Made by a program: the position numbers and the translations under genes. This document shows positions 52,502 through 61,644 of a stretch of DNA of 64,000 nt, in pieces. Within the stretch, counting starts at the first letter, position 1, and each line of letters opens with the position of its first letter. Under the pieces are notes generated by a model that had not been told where the DNA came from, searched no databases, and saw nothing but the letters and a program-made list of their open reading frames with translations. The DNA is taken from positions 124,001-188,000 of the forward strand of contig JADJFE010000002.1 of assembly GCA_016708725.1 (NCBI GenBank), read 5' to 3'. This DNA is from Candidatus Aalborgicola bjergmarkensis. GTDB taxonomy: Bacteria > Pseudomonadota > Gammaproteobacteria > Burkholderiales > Burkholderiaceae_C.

Positions 52502-52806
52502 TTGTCAGGGAAGACCGTTATTACGACCACCTTCTTGGCGGGGATCAACGACGCTGCGACGATGAGGGTCTCATGGTCCACTATCGCTTCAATTCGAAAC
52601 GTGTACTCGATATCTCCAGAACGGTTTGGAATTGTCGGACTCTCAGTGAATACGCCTTTTTTCAAGCACTCTTTGACTTGTCCCTTGTCAATTCCTCTCA
52701 GAGCCATCCTTTCTTCTGCATGGCGTGTCCAGCCGATTCGGTTGGCGGAAACCAAATGCCGAACTTCTGTGGCGACTTGAGCATCTGACAGCGGCTTATT
52801 CGACAT
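52498..52806 (-). CDS. DUF4258 toxin
   Basis: A 102-aa protein (MSNKPLSDAQVATEVRHLVS, RHAEERMALRGIDKGQVKEC, YTFRIEAIVDHETLIVAASL, KKVVVITVFPD). W-RHA--RM--R-I and the terminal VITVF strand are the DUF4258 signature, a BrnT/RelE-like fold of predicted RNase toxins. It is the first gene of an operon with the XRE antitoxin and SecB-like protein. A 25-bp inverted repeat lies 22 bp before its ATG. Confidence 0.8.
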   Translation of the reverse strand: MSNKPLSDAQVATEVRHLVSANRIGWTRHAEERMALRGIDKGQVKECLKKGVFTESPTIPNRSGDIEYTFRIEAIVDHETLIVAASLIPAKKVVVITVFPDK

Positions 52807-52827
52807 TTATGGCGCGAAGTATATACA

Positions 52828-52852
52828 AAAATCTATCAAAATGATAGATTTT
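52828..52852. promoter_or_regulatory. Inverted-repeat operator for the DUF4258/XRE operon
   Basis: AAAATCTATCA-AAA-TGATAGATTTT, an 11-bp perfect inverted repeat with a 3-bp spacer in an AT-rich promoter. Likely bound by the XRE antitoxin. Confidence 0.6.
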
Positions 52853-52861
52853 AATTTAAGA

Positions 52862-53055
52862 AGGCCCCACTCCCGCACCAGCGTCCGGCAAGCCGCCTCG
52901 GGGTCAGGCGATTGGGTGATGGCAGAAATAACCATTGCGCTGGCTGCACCTGTGGCTCTCACCGCAGCCACGTTGTCCATGCTGATACCGCCGATGCCCA
53001 CCACCGGCAATGGCAGCAGGCCCGCCCAGTAGCGCAGGTTGTCCAGTCCTTGCAA
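52862..53055 (-). pseudogene. thiE 3'-end copy 2
   Basis: Reads LQGLDNLRYWAGLLPLPVVG, GISMDNVAAVRATGAASAMV, ISAITQSPDPEAACRTLVRE on the minus strand. It lacks its own stop and continues into TA-promoter sequence. Closely similar to copies 1 and 3; it starts directly after the hsdS stop codon. Confidence 0.7.
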
Positions 53056-53057
53056 AT

Positions 53058-53180
53058 CTACGACTTCCCCGTAAACGCCAGCTGCTGCAGCAAGGCGAAC
53101 AGGGCGTCGAGTTGGGCCAGGGCCGTGCGGTGGGTGGCTTTGAGGGCTTCAATGGCTTGGGTGCGGGTGGCGAAAAGTCA
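53058..53180 (-). pseudogene. hsdS C-terminal fragment (type I restriction specificity subunit)
   Basis: The minus strand reads ATRTQAIEALKATHRTALAQ then LDALFALLQQLAFTGKS and TAG (53058-53060). LDALFASLQ-RAF-GEL is the C-terminal end of HsdS, the subunit that sets DNA specificity in type I systems. A stop precedes the fragment in frame; no hsdR or hsdM is present. Confidence 0.65.
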
Positions 53181-53202
53181 GACTTGACAGAGTATCAAGA
53201 AA

Positions 53203-53695
53203 CTAAAAGAGAATCTGCTTTACTTTCGCATTCAGTCGCGCCCGCTCAACCGCGTTATGCGACAAAAGCGGATGACTCCAGAGCGCTGTTCCGTGTTTCA
53301 TCTGCGCAGCATTCAGCCGCCAAAGCTTTCCCGATGTTTTCAAGCGAATCGCCATATTGCTTTTTGAGTGGTTCAGGTTCACTCGACGTGCCGAGTAAAA
53401 ACACACGATCTACCAAATCGAGGGGTATGTGCGCTTTGAACTTGGCGGTACGCTCTTCGACGTGATCATCAAAATCGATCAGCAGCACCAGATAGCGATT
53501 CGGATACCGACGAAGTCCCGCAACGTGATCTTCTAGAAAGCTGCCAAGCACCTTGCCCCAGCCTCCGACGCGAGGCAACACCTGAATGTTGCGCGGCTTC
53601 AATGAGGGATCCAGAAGAAAACCGTTTGCGATATCGCGATCAGCATCGTCCTCTGGTACTACAAGCACATGGGGTTTATAGACGTTTACGCTCAC
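53203..53695 (-). pseudogene. TOPRIM-like partner of ABC ATPase (1-nt frameshift near the end)
   Basis: About 163 residues. The first 135 (KPHVLVVPEDDADRDIANGF, VGGWGKVLGSFLEDHVAGLR, NRYLVLLIDFDDHVEERTAK) show a Glu/Asp-x-Asp arrangement reminiscent of TOPRIM nucleases. The family end (GTALWSHPLLSHNAVERARL, NAKVKQILF) is present in another frame to 53203; dropping one A near 53285 would join them. The ATG overlaps the ATPase stop by 4 nt, marking a two-gene system like other ATPase/TOPRIM defence pairs. I do not know a characterised homologue. Confidence 0.6.
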
Positions 53696-54681
53696 AACTC
53701 TAACTCCCCAAGCATCAGCGACTTAATTACATCTGAATCAAAATCCAGTTCACCCAGCAGACGCTGCTGCGTTGGCTCCAAGTGGCTCTTGCGCTCCAAG
53801 AGCCAAGTGTTCTCATTTGAAAACTTGCGTATGGCCTCCTCGTTGTGGGTTGTCATGATGATCTGCCCTTGCCCCTCGAAGGCTCGCCGCAGATGCAACA
53901 CAAAATGGCCAACCTCCGCCAGCGAAAGGTAGTTATCCGGCTCATCCAAAAAACAAAAGATAGGCCCGTATGACTGGTTGGCTGCCACGATGACAGCACA
54001 CAGAAAAAAGCACCTCTCTCCGTCTGACAGCTCATCAAAATTCAGAGGAAGTACACCACCTTCGCTCTTGAACTGAATGACTAACCGTTTGGACTCCTTA
54101 CCCAAGCTTTCGTATTTGAAGTCCCGCAGGTCAGGCATTACATCTTTCAGGTAACTATCAATGGTGGTATAGGCCGCCGGATACTGCCCCAGCAAGCCAG
54201 CCAGCCAGTCCACCGTATTACTGGTGTCTGTCAATGGCCAAAGGGATTCGTCGTTAGACTCGCCCACCATTAACTGCGGCACCGGCGCAATGATCACCAT
54301 CTGCGCCAGCCATGTCTTGAAAATGTGGACAGGATCGGTTTCGGACTGCACTTGAATCAGTGGCAGCGCCACCAGATGCCAATCCACCATGAACCGGGCA
54401 TCGATAGTCGCCTCAGGCAGCTTACGCAGCAGCGATACCTGCGCCTGCTCTCGCACATAGACGATGTCGCCTTGCAACTCCAGCTTCTCTTCCAGCACCC
54501 GCAACTCTTTGAATTTCTCGGGCAATTCGAGGGCCAGGCTATAGCGATACCACTTATCCTGTAGTAGCACATCTACTACAAAGCGCATGGGCACTGCGGA
54601 CTGACCGCAAAAAAAATGGCGAGGGTTGACCAACTGCCCCACGCGATTCACCCCACGTCCAATGCTTTGCAACACTTGCAA
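53692..54681 (-). pseudogene. ABC-type ATPase, C-terminal part (split by transposon)
   Basis: About 320 residues following a transposon insertion: VLQSIGRGVNRVGQLVNPRH at the break, then NFDELSDGERCFFLCAVIVA (ABC signature), GPIFCFLDEPDNYLSLAEVG (Walker B) and IIMTTHNEEAIRKF (H-loop). The N-terminal piece with Walker A is at 61434-61559. Rejoining across the TTGCAA duplication gives VAKALQ-VLQSIGRGV in frame, a protein of about 365 residues. It is co-directional and overlapping with the TOPRIM-like gene. Confidence 0.8.
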
Positions 54682-54734
54682 CGGATCTTCCCCCTAGTCA
54701 ACCGAGCAAAACTGCATCAACTAATTGATTTAAT

Positions 54735-55671
54735 TCACTTTCTTTGAGTGGTCAATTTTCTTTTAGTGGACACATTGACTTCCTTGTTTGGTGATTTTGG
54801 CAATCCAATGCCGGCATGTTCAAATAGTTTCTGGATTGCATCATTGGGAGTGGGGACACAGCGCACGATCTGATGATTCTCAGCACCCTTAACACTGAGC
54901 TCATGCACACAAAGCGTGGTCAATTGAGCAACCCCCTCTGCCACTGTTACATCTAAATTGCGCCAGCGTTTAGCTAACTCTTGTACCAACCGATATGCCA
55001 ACATCACTACCAGGGCATGTCCGCGTGTGTGCGAAGCCAACCGCACGTATAGCGGACGCATTTCCAGCATAGTCTTGGAGGTGCGAAACGCCCACTCCAT
55101 GTGCCAGATCCTTGTAGCGCGCGTGCGACTTCTTTGCTCGCTTTTTTGGCTTTTACATCGGTTTTTATCACGTAGCAGCCATCGAGTTGGGTGTGTTTTG
55201 ATTTTGCCTGTGCGTCTTCTTTCAAACTGAGTATGCGCTCGTTGAGCGTCACGCTGACCCACGCCTGTAGTCCCAGCTCTTTGCATTTTTTCTCAATTCG
55301 CGCCAGCGCCAAATTGGTTTTGGCTCGTTTATGCTCGTCCAGGTACTGGTTGCTTTTGTCCAAAAGTGCCTGCAACCGCTCAAATTTGCTCTGATGTGAA
55401 GCTGCCAATTCACTCTGACGCACTGGGTTGCGCCGCAGCACGTAGCGCACCTGATCAACTCCGTCGCTGACCTCGGCCAAGCCATCCTTAAACAAGTCCA
55501 TCCGCAATACACCAGACTTGAGCAAGCCCCTCAATCTGAGGTTTTGTAATGGCCGTAATGTATGAATACCCCTTTTTAGCAAGCAGCTCTATCTGTTCGC
55601 TTTTGATCATGCCCCGATCACCCACCAGCGTGACCTCTTTGGCTCCAAAACGCGCAGCGAGCTTGTCGATC
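54735..55671 (-). pseudogene. IS1634-type transposase, C-terminal part
   Basis: Reading leftwards from the IS21 insertion: IDKLAARFGAKEVTLVGDRG, MIKSEQIELLAKKGYSYITA, then in another frame IEKKCKELGLQAWVSVTLNE and finally IWHMEWAFRTSKTMLEMRPL, YVRLASHTRGHALVVMLAYR. VGDRGM holds the second catalytic Asp and the MEWAFRT segment the Glu of the DDE triad. Frame changes within this part make it non-functional. Confidence 0.75.
55665..55671. repeat. Target-site duplication GTCGATC (left) of IS21-type element
   Basis: GTCGATC here and at 60425-60431 flank the IS21-type element inside the IS1634-type transposase. Joining across one copy restores TVKNQID-KLAARFG. Confidence 0.75.
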
Positions 55672-56154
55672 CTTTGGCGCTCACGGAAATTGACCCACCC
55701 CTGCTCATTGGAATTGACCCACAGACTTTGGCTGAGAGTACGTTGGCATGTGGTGATAGACGAACCCACAGCTCTTGGATGAATGCCTGAGGCTGACGTT
55801 CTTGCGTATGTCAACCGCCATTGCTTGAATTAATTCGTTGTCCAGACTCAAGATATCGTTTGACAAAGGCAGGCTTGGTCAATGTGGGTACGGATAGTTG
55901 GTGGTCTGCCAAGACTATGAATTGGCACTGCGCCCGACAAGCGTGTAAAACGCAGATGTAATGAAGAACGGGCGCACCAACCGCTTTCGACCCGAACAAG
56001 TGATTTCGGCTAGCGCGCCCCACCCGTATCAGCCACGAGTGCGCACCAATTATTGTCCCCAGTCGTGATCAATGTCCAGTGCTGAATGTGCTGTGAGCAT
56101 GAACCACGGATCGACTTTCGAGGTGTCCATTTGAGGCTCCAACAGGAGCGCTGA

Positions 56155-56595
56155 ATGCAAGCTGCATTGAGCAGTGGACGCACGCTGCAATGTGCGTGCT
56201 GTCAAACCGAAGTGCTAGTGTGTACGCCTTGTGACCGAGGTCAGCGCTACTGCAGCGCTGAGTGTCGCAAACAGGCACGTCTAGCCAGTCAACGCAGAGC
56301 CTCCAGGATATATCAAAGCAGCCGTGTCGGACGCTGCAACCACGCCCGTCGTCAACAACGATTACGCCTACGCCAGCGAGAGCAGGAACTGCCTCCAAAA
56401 AATAGTGACTCATCAGGGCCTTCCCAAGAAGCCTGTGCGGGTGATTTACTACCACCACAGCTCGATGTGAAGCCAGCGCAACTGTCCAAGCCGACACCAG
56501 CGGGGCATTGCCACTGGTGCGCGCGCCCTGTGGCGAGCGGAGTTCGCCGTAGTCGGCTGCTGCGGGCAACGAGTGAACCGATTTTCGACCCATAA
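56155..56595 (+). CDS. Zn-ribbon/Arg-rich protein of the IS21-type element
   Basis: A 146-aa protein. The N-terminal half has paired CxxC motifs (LQCACCQTEVLVCTPCDRGQ, RYCSAECRKQARLASQRRAS), then a basic segment (HARRQQRLRLRQREQELPPK). A further CHWCARPV lies near the C-terminus. The pattern suggests a zinc-binding nucleic-acid-binding protein. It precedes the ParB-like gene by 17 bp, so it is cotranscribed. Function unknown; similar short Cys-rich proteins accompany some IS21 elements (memory, not checked). Confidence 0.55.
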   Translation: MQAALSSGRTLQCACCQTEVLVCTPCDRGQRYCSAECRKQARLASQRRASRIYQSSRVGRCNHARRQQRLRLRQREQELPPKNSDSSGPSQEACAGDLLPPQLDVKPAQLSKPTPAGHCHWCARPVASGVRRSRLLRATSEPIFDP

Positions 56596-56612
56596 AAGAC
56601 AAGGAATTACCC

Positions 56613-57569
56613 ATGACCGACTCCCTTGAAAGCCAGACCAGCAACACCCATGGCTTTGGCGCTCATGAACAAAGTGTGGGCGGGTACGTTGGCGCAAGAC
56701 AAGTCGATTTACACCGCCTGGAGCTGCGCTTTGAGGCCACCCGCATCGCCGATACGGCGGCAGTGCAGCGACTGACTGAATCGATACGCACAAGCGGACA
56801 ACTGGTAGCGTGCATTGCCGCTGACGACCAAGACAGTGGTGCCCTGGTACTGATTGACGGCTACCGGCGCCTGAGCGCGCTCAAGCGACTGGGCGCAGAC
56901 ACCGCCCTGGTGCAATGCTGGCACTGCCCGGTGGGGCCTGCGCTGGCACAGATGCTGGCCCACTCGTTCTCGCGGGCATTTGACCCCATGGAGGAAGCCC
57001 TCATGCTGCGCGAGCTGATCGACTCCCTTGGCCTGAGTCAGCGCGAAGCTGCACGTCAATGCGCCCGTGATGTGAGCTGGGTACAGCGCCGCTTGGTACT
57101 ACTGGGGGCACTGTCCCAGGACCTGGTGCAGGCGGTGCGCAGTGGGGGCATATCGAGTTGGGCGGGCTCACGCATTGTGGCCCCGTTGGCGCGCGCCAAC
57201 AGCGAGCATGCCAGTCAACTACTGGCCAGCATGGCAAGCGACCACTTAAGTACGCGTGAACTGCAAGCCTGGTTTAGCCACTACCAAGCCGCCCAACACA
57301 CGCAGCGCCAACGCATGGTGGAACACCCACGCCTGTTTATCGACAGCTTGAACGAGAGACAAAGCCAGAGCATTGCCAAAGACCTGCGGGGCGGACCTGA
57401 ACGTGAGGTGGCTGCTGAGCTGGGTTACCTGCAAGCACTGCTGCAACGCGCACACCGACGCCTAGTGCCACTGACCGCCCCGTTGGAACCAACGCTAAAG
57501 GGCGCGTGTCTGCGCCTGCATGTAGCGCTGGAACAAGTGAACAACGAACTTACCAGGCTGGTGCCATGA
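56613..57569 (+). CDS. ParB-like protein of the IS21-type element
   Basis: A 318-aa protein. Residues about 30-110 are a ParB/Srx N-domain (QVDLHRLELRFEATRIADTA, LVLIDGYRRLSALKRLGADT, with IDGYRRL in place of GERR). An HTH follows (about 125-165, MLRELIDSLGLSQREAARQC) as in KorB/ParB. There is no ParA. ATG of istA overlaps the stop (ATGA), implying a joint role with the transposase: regulation, targeting or partition-like capture. Ribosome site AAGGAATT. Confidence 0.72.
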   Translation: MTDSLESQTSNTHGFGAHEQSVGGYVGARQVDLHRLELRFEATRIADTAAVQRLTESIRTSGQLVACIAADDQDSGALVLIDGYRRLSALKRLGADTALVQCWHCPVGPALAQMLAHSFSRAFDPMEEALMLRELIDSLGLSQREAARQCARDVSWVQRRLVLLGALSQDLVQAVRSGGISSWAGSRIVAPLARANSEHASQLLASMASDHLSTRELQAWFSHYQAAQHTQRQRMVEHPRLFIDSLNERQSQSIAKDLRGGPEREVAAELGYLQALLQRAHRRLVPLTAPLEPTLKGACLRLHVALEQVNNELTRLVP

Positions 57570-59023
57570 CCCCGATAGATATTCGTGCCAGTGTGCTCAC
57601 CTTGCACCAACAGAGCACAGGTTTACGTGAAATCAGCCGGGTGCTGCATCTCTCGCGCAACACCGTGCGAGGCATCCTGCGCGAGCCACAAGGCGTGCAA
57701 ACACCTGCCCACCCGGTGAATGAGGTCACCCAACAACAACTCACCGAAGTCTATGCCAGAGCCAAAGGTAACGCCGTGCGTATGGCCCAGATACTGGCTG
57801 ATGAGTACAAGCTGCACCCGCCCTACAGCACCCTCACGCGCTGGGTGCGCCAAGCTGAACTGCGCCAACCACCCAAGCGCTCCGGCGAATACCACTTCGA
57901 GCCCGGCCAGGAGATGCAGCACGACACATCGCCCCATAAGATGGAGGTGGCGGGCAAGAGCATTACCGCCCAGTGTGCAGGTCTGACCTTGGCGTACTCG
58001 CGGCGTTTGTTTATCTGGTACTACCCACGATTTACCCGCTTTGAGGCCAAGGACTTCTTGTTGCGCGCAGCCCAGTTCATGGACGGCACTTGCCCACTTT
58101 GCGTGATCGACAATACCAGCGTCATTCTCGCTGGTGGTGCTGGGCCTGATGCGGTATTCGCACCAGAGATGGCCGCCTTTGCACGCGCCCTGGGCTTCAA
58201 GTTTATGGCACACCGTGTCAATGACCCTGATCGCAAAGCCAGAATCGAGCGCCCCTTTGCATGGGTTGAGGACAACTTCCTGCCTGGGCGCAGTTTTAGC
58301 TCTTTCGATGACTTGAACGCACAGGCGCTCAAGTGGTGCGTTGAAGTGGCCAATGCCAAGCCAAAACGCAGTCTGGGCATGGCACCTGAGGTGGCGTACG
58401 TGATGGAGAAGCCTTACCTCACCAGCCTGTCAATCGTCTTGCCAGCAGTCTACGAGGTGTTTGAGCGGGTGGTGGACTTGTACGGTTTTGTCAGCGTCGA
58501 CACCAACCGGTATTCGACACCTGAACGGCTGGTGAGTAAGACGGTGACGGTGTACAAGCATTACGCCAGTATCGAGATTCATTACAAACGCACCCTGGTG
58601 GCCAGTCATCCCCGTTTGCTGGGTGTGCGTGATGCGCGCTCCACCTTGCCCGGGCATCACACCATACCCAAACGCACGCCTCGCCAGCCTTCGCTACAGG
58701 CGCAGTTGTTGTGTGGTCAATCTCCTGTTCTTGATGCGTACGTCACAGCGCTCATCAAGCACCTCAATGGGCGTGGTACACGGGCACTGAACCGACTGCT
58801 ACAGATTAAACGGACCTACCCAGCGCAGCCGTTCCTAGCAGCGCTGGAGCAGGCGCTCAAGTACGGTCTGTTTGATTTGACGCGACTGGAGTCCATGGTG
58901 TTGCGCCATGTGGCAGGCGACTTCTTTGCGCTAGGTGAGAGCAGCCATGACAACCTCCCCAATGAACCGGATGATAAAGACGATGAGCAAACCAAAAACG
59001 ACAGCGACCCCGACCCCGCGTGA
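57566..59023 (+). CDS. istA: IS21-family transposase IstA
   Basis: A 485-aa transposase. An HTH at 1-45 (MTPIDIRASVLTLHQQSTGL, REISRVLHLSRNTVRGIL) is followed by an rve/DDE catalytic core: GQEMQHDTSPHK (first Asp), CVIDNTSVILAGGAGPDAVF (second Asp region) and ARIERPFAWVEDNFL (Glu), then a C-terminal beta/helix domain. The start at 57566 overlaps the ParB-like stop by 4 nt. The C-terminus is Asp/Lys-rich. Works with IstB. Confidence 0.88.
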   Translation: MTPIDIRASVLTLHQQSTGLREISRVLHLSRNTVRGILREPQGVQTPAHPVNEVTQQQLTEVYARAKGNAVRMAQILADEYKLHPPYSTLTRWVRQAELRQPPKRSGEYHFEPGQEMQHDTSPHKMEVAGKSITAQCAGLTLAYSRRLFIWYYPRFTRFEAKDFLLRAAQFMDGTCPLCVIDNTSVILAGGAGPDAVFAPEMAAFARALGFKFMAHRVNDPDRKARIERPFAWVEDNFLPGRSFSSFDDLNAQALKWCVEVANAKPKRSLGMAPEVAYVMEKPYLTSLSIVLPAVYEVFERVVDLYGFVSVDTNRYSTPERLVSKTVTVYKHYASIEIHYKRTLVASHPRLLGVRDARSTLPGHHTIPKRTPRQPSLQAQLLCGQSPVLDAYVTALIKHLNGRGTRALNRLLQIKRTYPAQPFLAALEQALKYGLFDLTRLESMVLRHVAGDFFALGESSHDNLPNEPDDKDDEQTKNDSDPDPA

Positions 59024-59791
59024 GGCCTTGCACGCATTGCTAACGGAGTTGAAATTCAAAGGCATGGCGCGTGTGCTGGACAGCGAACTTGATCGCGCTG
59101 AGCGCAATGGCACCTCTTGCGCAGAGGTGGTGCAACGCCTGCTAAGCGAGCAGGCTTCGTTTCAGCGGGAACGCTCATTAGTCAATCGGGTGGCGCAGGC
59201 ACACCTGCCCTGGCAATGGACGATCGACACCTTTCCCTTTGATCGCCAAAGCGGGGTGAATAAGGCACAAATCCTCGGTCTTGCCGACTTGGAGTTTGTG
59301 CGTCGCGCCGACAATCTGGTGCTCATTGGTGGCACCGGCACCGGCAAGACCGGCATCGCTCTGGGACTATTGCGCCAGGCCTGCATCAATGGCTGGCGGG
59401 GGCGCTTTACAGTGCGCAGGCGCTGCTCGATGAGCTGTATGCCTCGCTGGCAGATCGCTCCACAACCAAGCTGCTCACGGCGCTTGCACGTATGCAGCCG
59501 CTTTGCATTGACGAGCTGGGTTACTTGAACTTGAAGACAGAACAGACCAACGCGTTCTTTCGTCTGATGGATCAACGCTATGGGCGGGTGAGCACCATCA
59601 TCACTACGAATTTGGACTACCCCCAGTGGTACGAGTTGTTTAACAACAAGCCGCTGGTCGATGCCTTGCTTGATCGGCTGCAGCACCACTGCATCACCAT
59701 CCGCATTGAAGGTGCATCTTTGCGCACCAGCGCACCTGCCACAGCACCTGTGCAGAGCTCAACCAGTCCTGCGAGCCCCAAGGCAAAGTAA
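58947..59791 (+). pseudogene. istB: IS21 helper ATPase IstB, one frameshift
   Basis: The first frame carries TPREALHALLTELKFKGMAR, HLPWQWTIDTFPFDRQSGVN and Walker A GGTGTGKTGIA. After 59405 the frame changes; the continuing frame has LCIDELGYLNLKTEQTNAFF (Walker B), STIITTNLDYPQWYELF (sensor I) and RLQHHCITIRIEGASLR. One T missing in the TTT run near 59404-59408 explains it: adding it restores RFYSAQALLDELYASLADRS. Overlaps the istA 3' end. Either an inactive gene or a homopolymer miscall. Confidence 0.82.
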
Positions 59792-60424
59792 AACCGTCTC
59801 ACCACCGCCGTGCAGTATCTGCTTGATGGATAAGTAGGGGGTCGGCGTGGATATGTGGACAAGCTTGCAAAACGCCCAGCTTGACCACATACCCACACCT
59901 CCCACCCGTACTTACCCACAAGGGTCTTGCCCACGGGCCTGACGCGCTTCGCTTGCCAAATTGCCATTTGAAAATAAAACCATGAAGACCAATACCAAGA
60001 CAAAAACCCGGGGCAACGCCATCCAGTTGCATACGCACAAAACGAGAACAGCTTAAATTAACTGAAAATTTTGTCTTGACTCTCAGTTCCACCTTACACC
60101 GGTTCACCAAGTATCAAAACCGGTATTCTGCCAACAACGCAAGAGCCTCGATTTGATCAGCAACGGTGATGGATGCAGCAATCAATCCATCACGGAAGGT
60201 GATCATGCTCAGTCGAGCAGGGTGGCAACCCATGCTTGCGTAACCAAATTTCATCTTCAAACGGGTTGCTTCTTCAATGAACTGAAGTCGCTTCTTCACG
60301 CACATTGGTCGAGCCAATGATCGCCGATTCTGTTTCCTGCAGGCCATCAAGTTACAAACAGCCGCGCAACCGGTGGGTCAGCTTTCTGTGAGCACAGGTG
60401 GGTCAGTTATTTTGAGCGCCGAAG
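59792..60424. other. Right part of the IS21-type element without a recognised gene
   Basis: A minus-strand frame at 60114-60350 (KKRLQFIEEATRLKMKFGYA) shows no family I know. The segment ends in the right terminal inverted repeats (60379-60424). Confidence 0.4.
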
Positions 60425-61293
60425 GTCGATCTGGTTTTTTACTGTCTTGGGGTCTTGAGTATTGCCAGAAAATACCTCAATGCCCAGCGGCACTCCGTAG
60501 CCATCGCACAGTAAACCAATGACAATCTGGCTTTTGCCCTTCTTGCCGTCCCGGTTGTAGCCAAAGGCTCCGAGTTCGTTACATGAACCCTCCAGATAAC
60601 TGCTGGTGACATCGTAGAGAAACAGTCCATCTGATGTACGTTGTGCTGACTTGTTCGTAACCTGCTCAGGTGCGCTCTGTGTGTGATGCTGTGCGCTGTA
60701 GTTGCTTGCTTGAGAGTGTGTAAAAGCGTTTTCTCAATGAACTCCTGTTGCTCGGTGAGCCAACCAAGGTTTTGGTACAAATCGTCTTCATCAAAACGTG
60801 GCAAATCCAAAATTCCGCATGCGTGAACGCGTGCCAGGCGCACCGCAGACAGCCGTGAGCCTTGGTCTATTGCGCGTGCCAACACCTGCCACAACGCAAG
60901 ACGACCTGCACGCTCTGAACCCAAAGCGCTCGTAATACCCAACTCACGCGCAAGTTCTGCGAGTAGCCAGATCGCACCAATGGACTGCCCTTGATGCAGT
61001 TGCGTGCATCAAATCAATGTCACTGACAACAGCGGTCTTTGCCTCAGCAATGGGGTGTCTAGCTGGGGTACCTTTGGGACAGAAATAGGCCCGTCAAGTT
61101 GAGCAGACAGCGTGCTCAATTGATCCTTGTGTTTGAAGGCCAAGCGCATGGCTGCAATATCTTGTTCAGAGCACTTGCTTAGGTTAGCAATGGTGCGATG
61201 CTTGACCTTTCCGCCATCGCGAAAGCTTTCACGCAGAAGATAACGGGTGTATGATTTCTCGCCGTTACGAACAGTAGAAGCGTCGATATACAT
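60425..61293 (-). pseudogene. IS1634-type transposase, N-terminal part
   Basis: Starts at 61293 (MYIDASTVRNGEKSYTRYLL, RESFRDGGKVKHRTIANLSK), the usual opening of the family. The frame then changes, giving HACGILDLPRFDEDDLYQNL and, in another frame, GLFLYDVTSSYLEGSCNELG, AFGYNRDGKKGKSQIVIGLL and VFSGNTQDPKTVKNQID up to the IS21 insertion. YDVTS has the first catalytic Asp. Confidence 0.75.
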
Positions 61294-61427
61294 AGTGACT
61301 ACAAATATAGTCAAAAAACTGCAAATTACCAATGAAAAAATAAATTTTCTAAAGAAAAATTAGTGGCTACAAAATTGCTAAGTCATTGATTTAGATAGAT
61401 GTGGCAAAGGTTATGGGGGAAGATCCG

Positions 61428-61559
61428 TTGCAATGCCTTGGCCACTGAAGACTTACCCGCACCGTTTTTGCCCAGTAACAGCGATGAATGCTTGCCTTGC
61501 GGCTTGAGCTCAAAGTTCTGAAAGGTCTTGAAATTGTGAATGTACAGACGTTGCAACAT
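61428..61559 (-). pseudogene. ABC-type ATPase, N-terminal part
   Basis: MLQRLYIHNFKTFQNFELKP followed by LLLGKNGAGKSSVAKALQ: the start of an SMC/ABC-type ATPase with Walker A GKNGAGKSS. It is separated from the rest of the gene (54681 leftwards) by the nested insertion sequences. Starts about 90 bp after the thiE-tail copy 3. Confidence 0.8.
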
Positions 61560-61644
61560 GTTGGCGCTACTCAAGTAAGAAACTAAACGAATTGTCGGCG
61601 ATGTCCAACTCGGATTGAAAGCACCTTTTCCTGCGAAATGTTCT

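Larger units (their letters stand above)
55672..60424 (+). mobile_element. IS21-family element with Zn-ribbon and ParB-like genes (4.75 kb)
   Basis: Ends are related inverted repeats: left CTTTGGCGCTCACGG then AAATTGACCCACC; right, reverse-complemented, CTTCGGCGCTCAAAATAACT then GACCCACC. A second TGACCCAC-type repeat lies inside each end, as is usual for IS21. It encodes, left to right, a Zn-ribbon protein, a ParB-like protein, IstA and IstB. At 4.75 kb it is about twice the normal IS21 size. Flanked by a 7-bp duplication. Confidence 0.78.
54682..61427 (-). mobile_element. IS1634-type element, itself split by an IS21-type element
   Basis: Terminal inverted repeats CGGATCTTCCCCC (54682-54694) and GGGGGAAGATCCG (61415-61427) are flanked by the 6-bp duplication TTGCAA (54676-54681 and 61428-61433), in the ABC-ATPase gene. 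Without the nested element and its 7-bp duplication the length is about 1.99 kb, normal for this family. The transposase is in several pieces. Confidence 0.8.

Noticed and set aside
56069..56647. 192-codon minus-strand frame opposite the Zn-ribbon gene
   Set aside because: The plus-strand gene has CxxC motifs and operon spacing; the antisense frame has no features.
59799..60110. Minus-strand frames downstream of istB
   Set aside because: No domain, no ribosome site, and overlapping frames of similar length; likely non-coding part of the IS21-type element.
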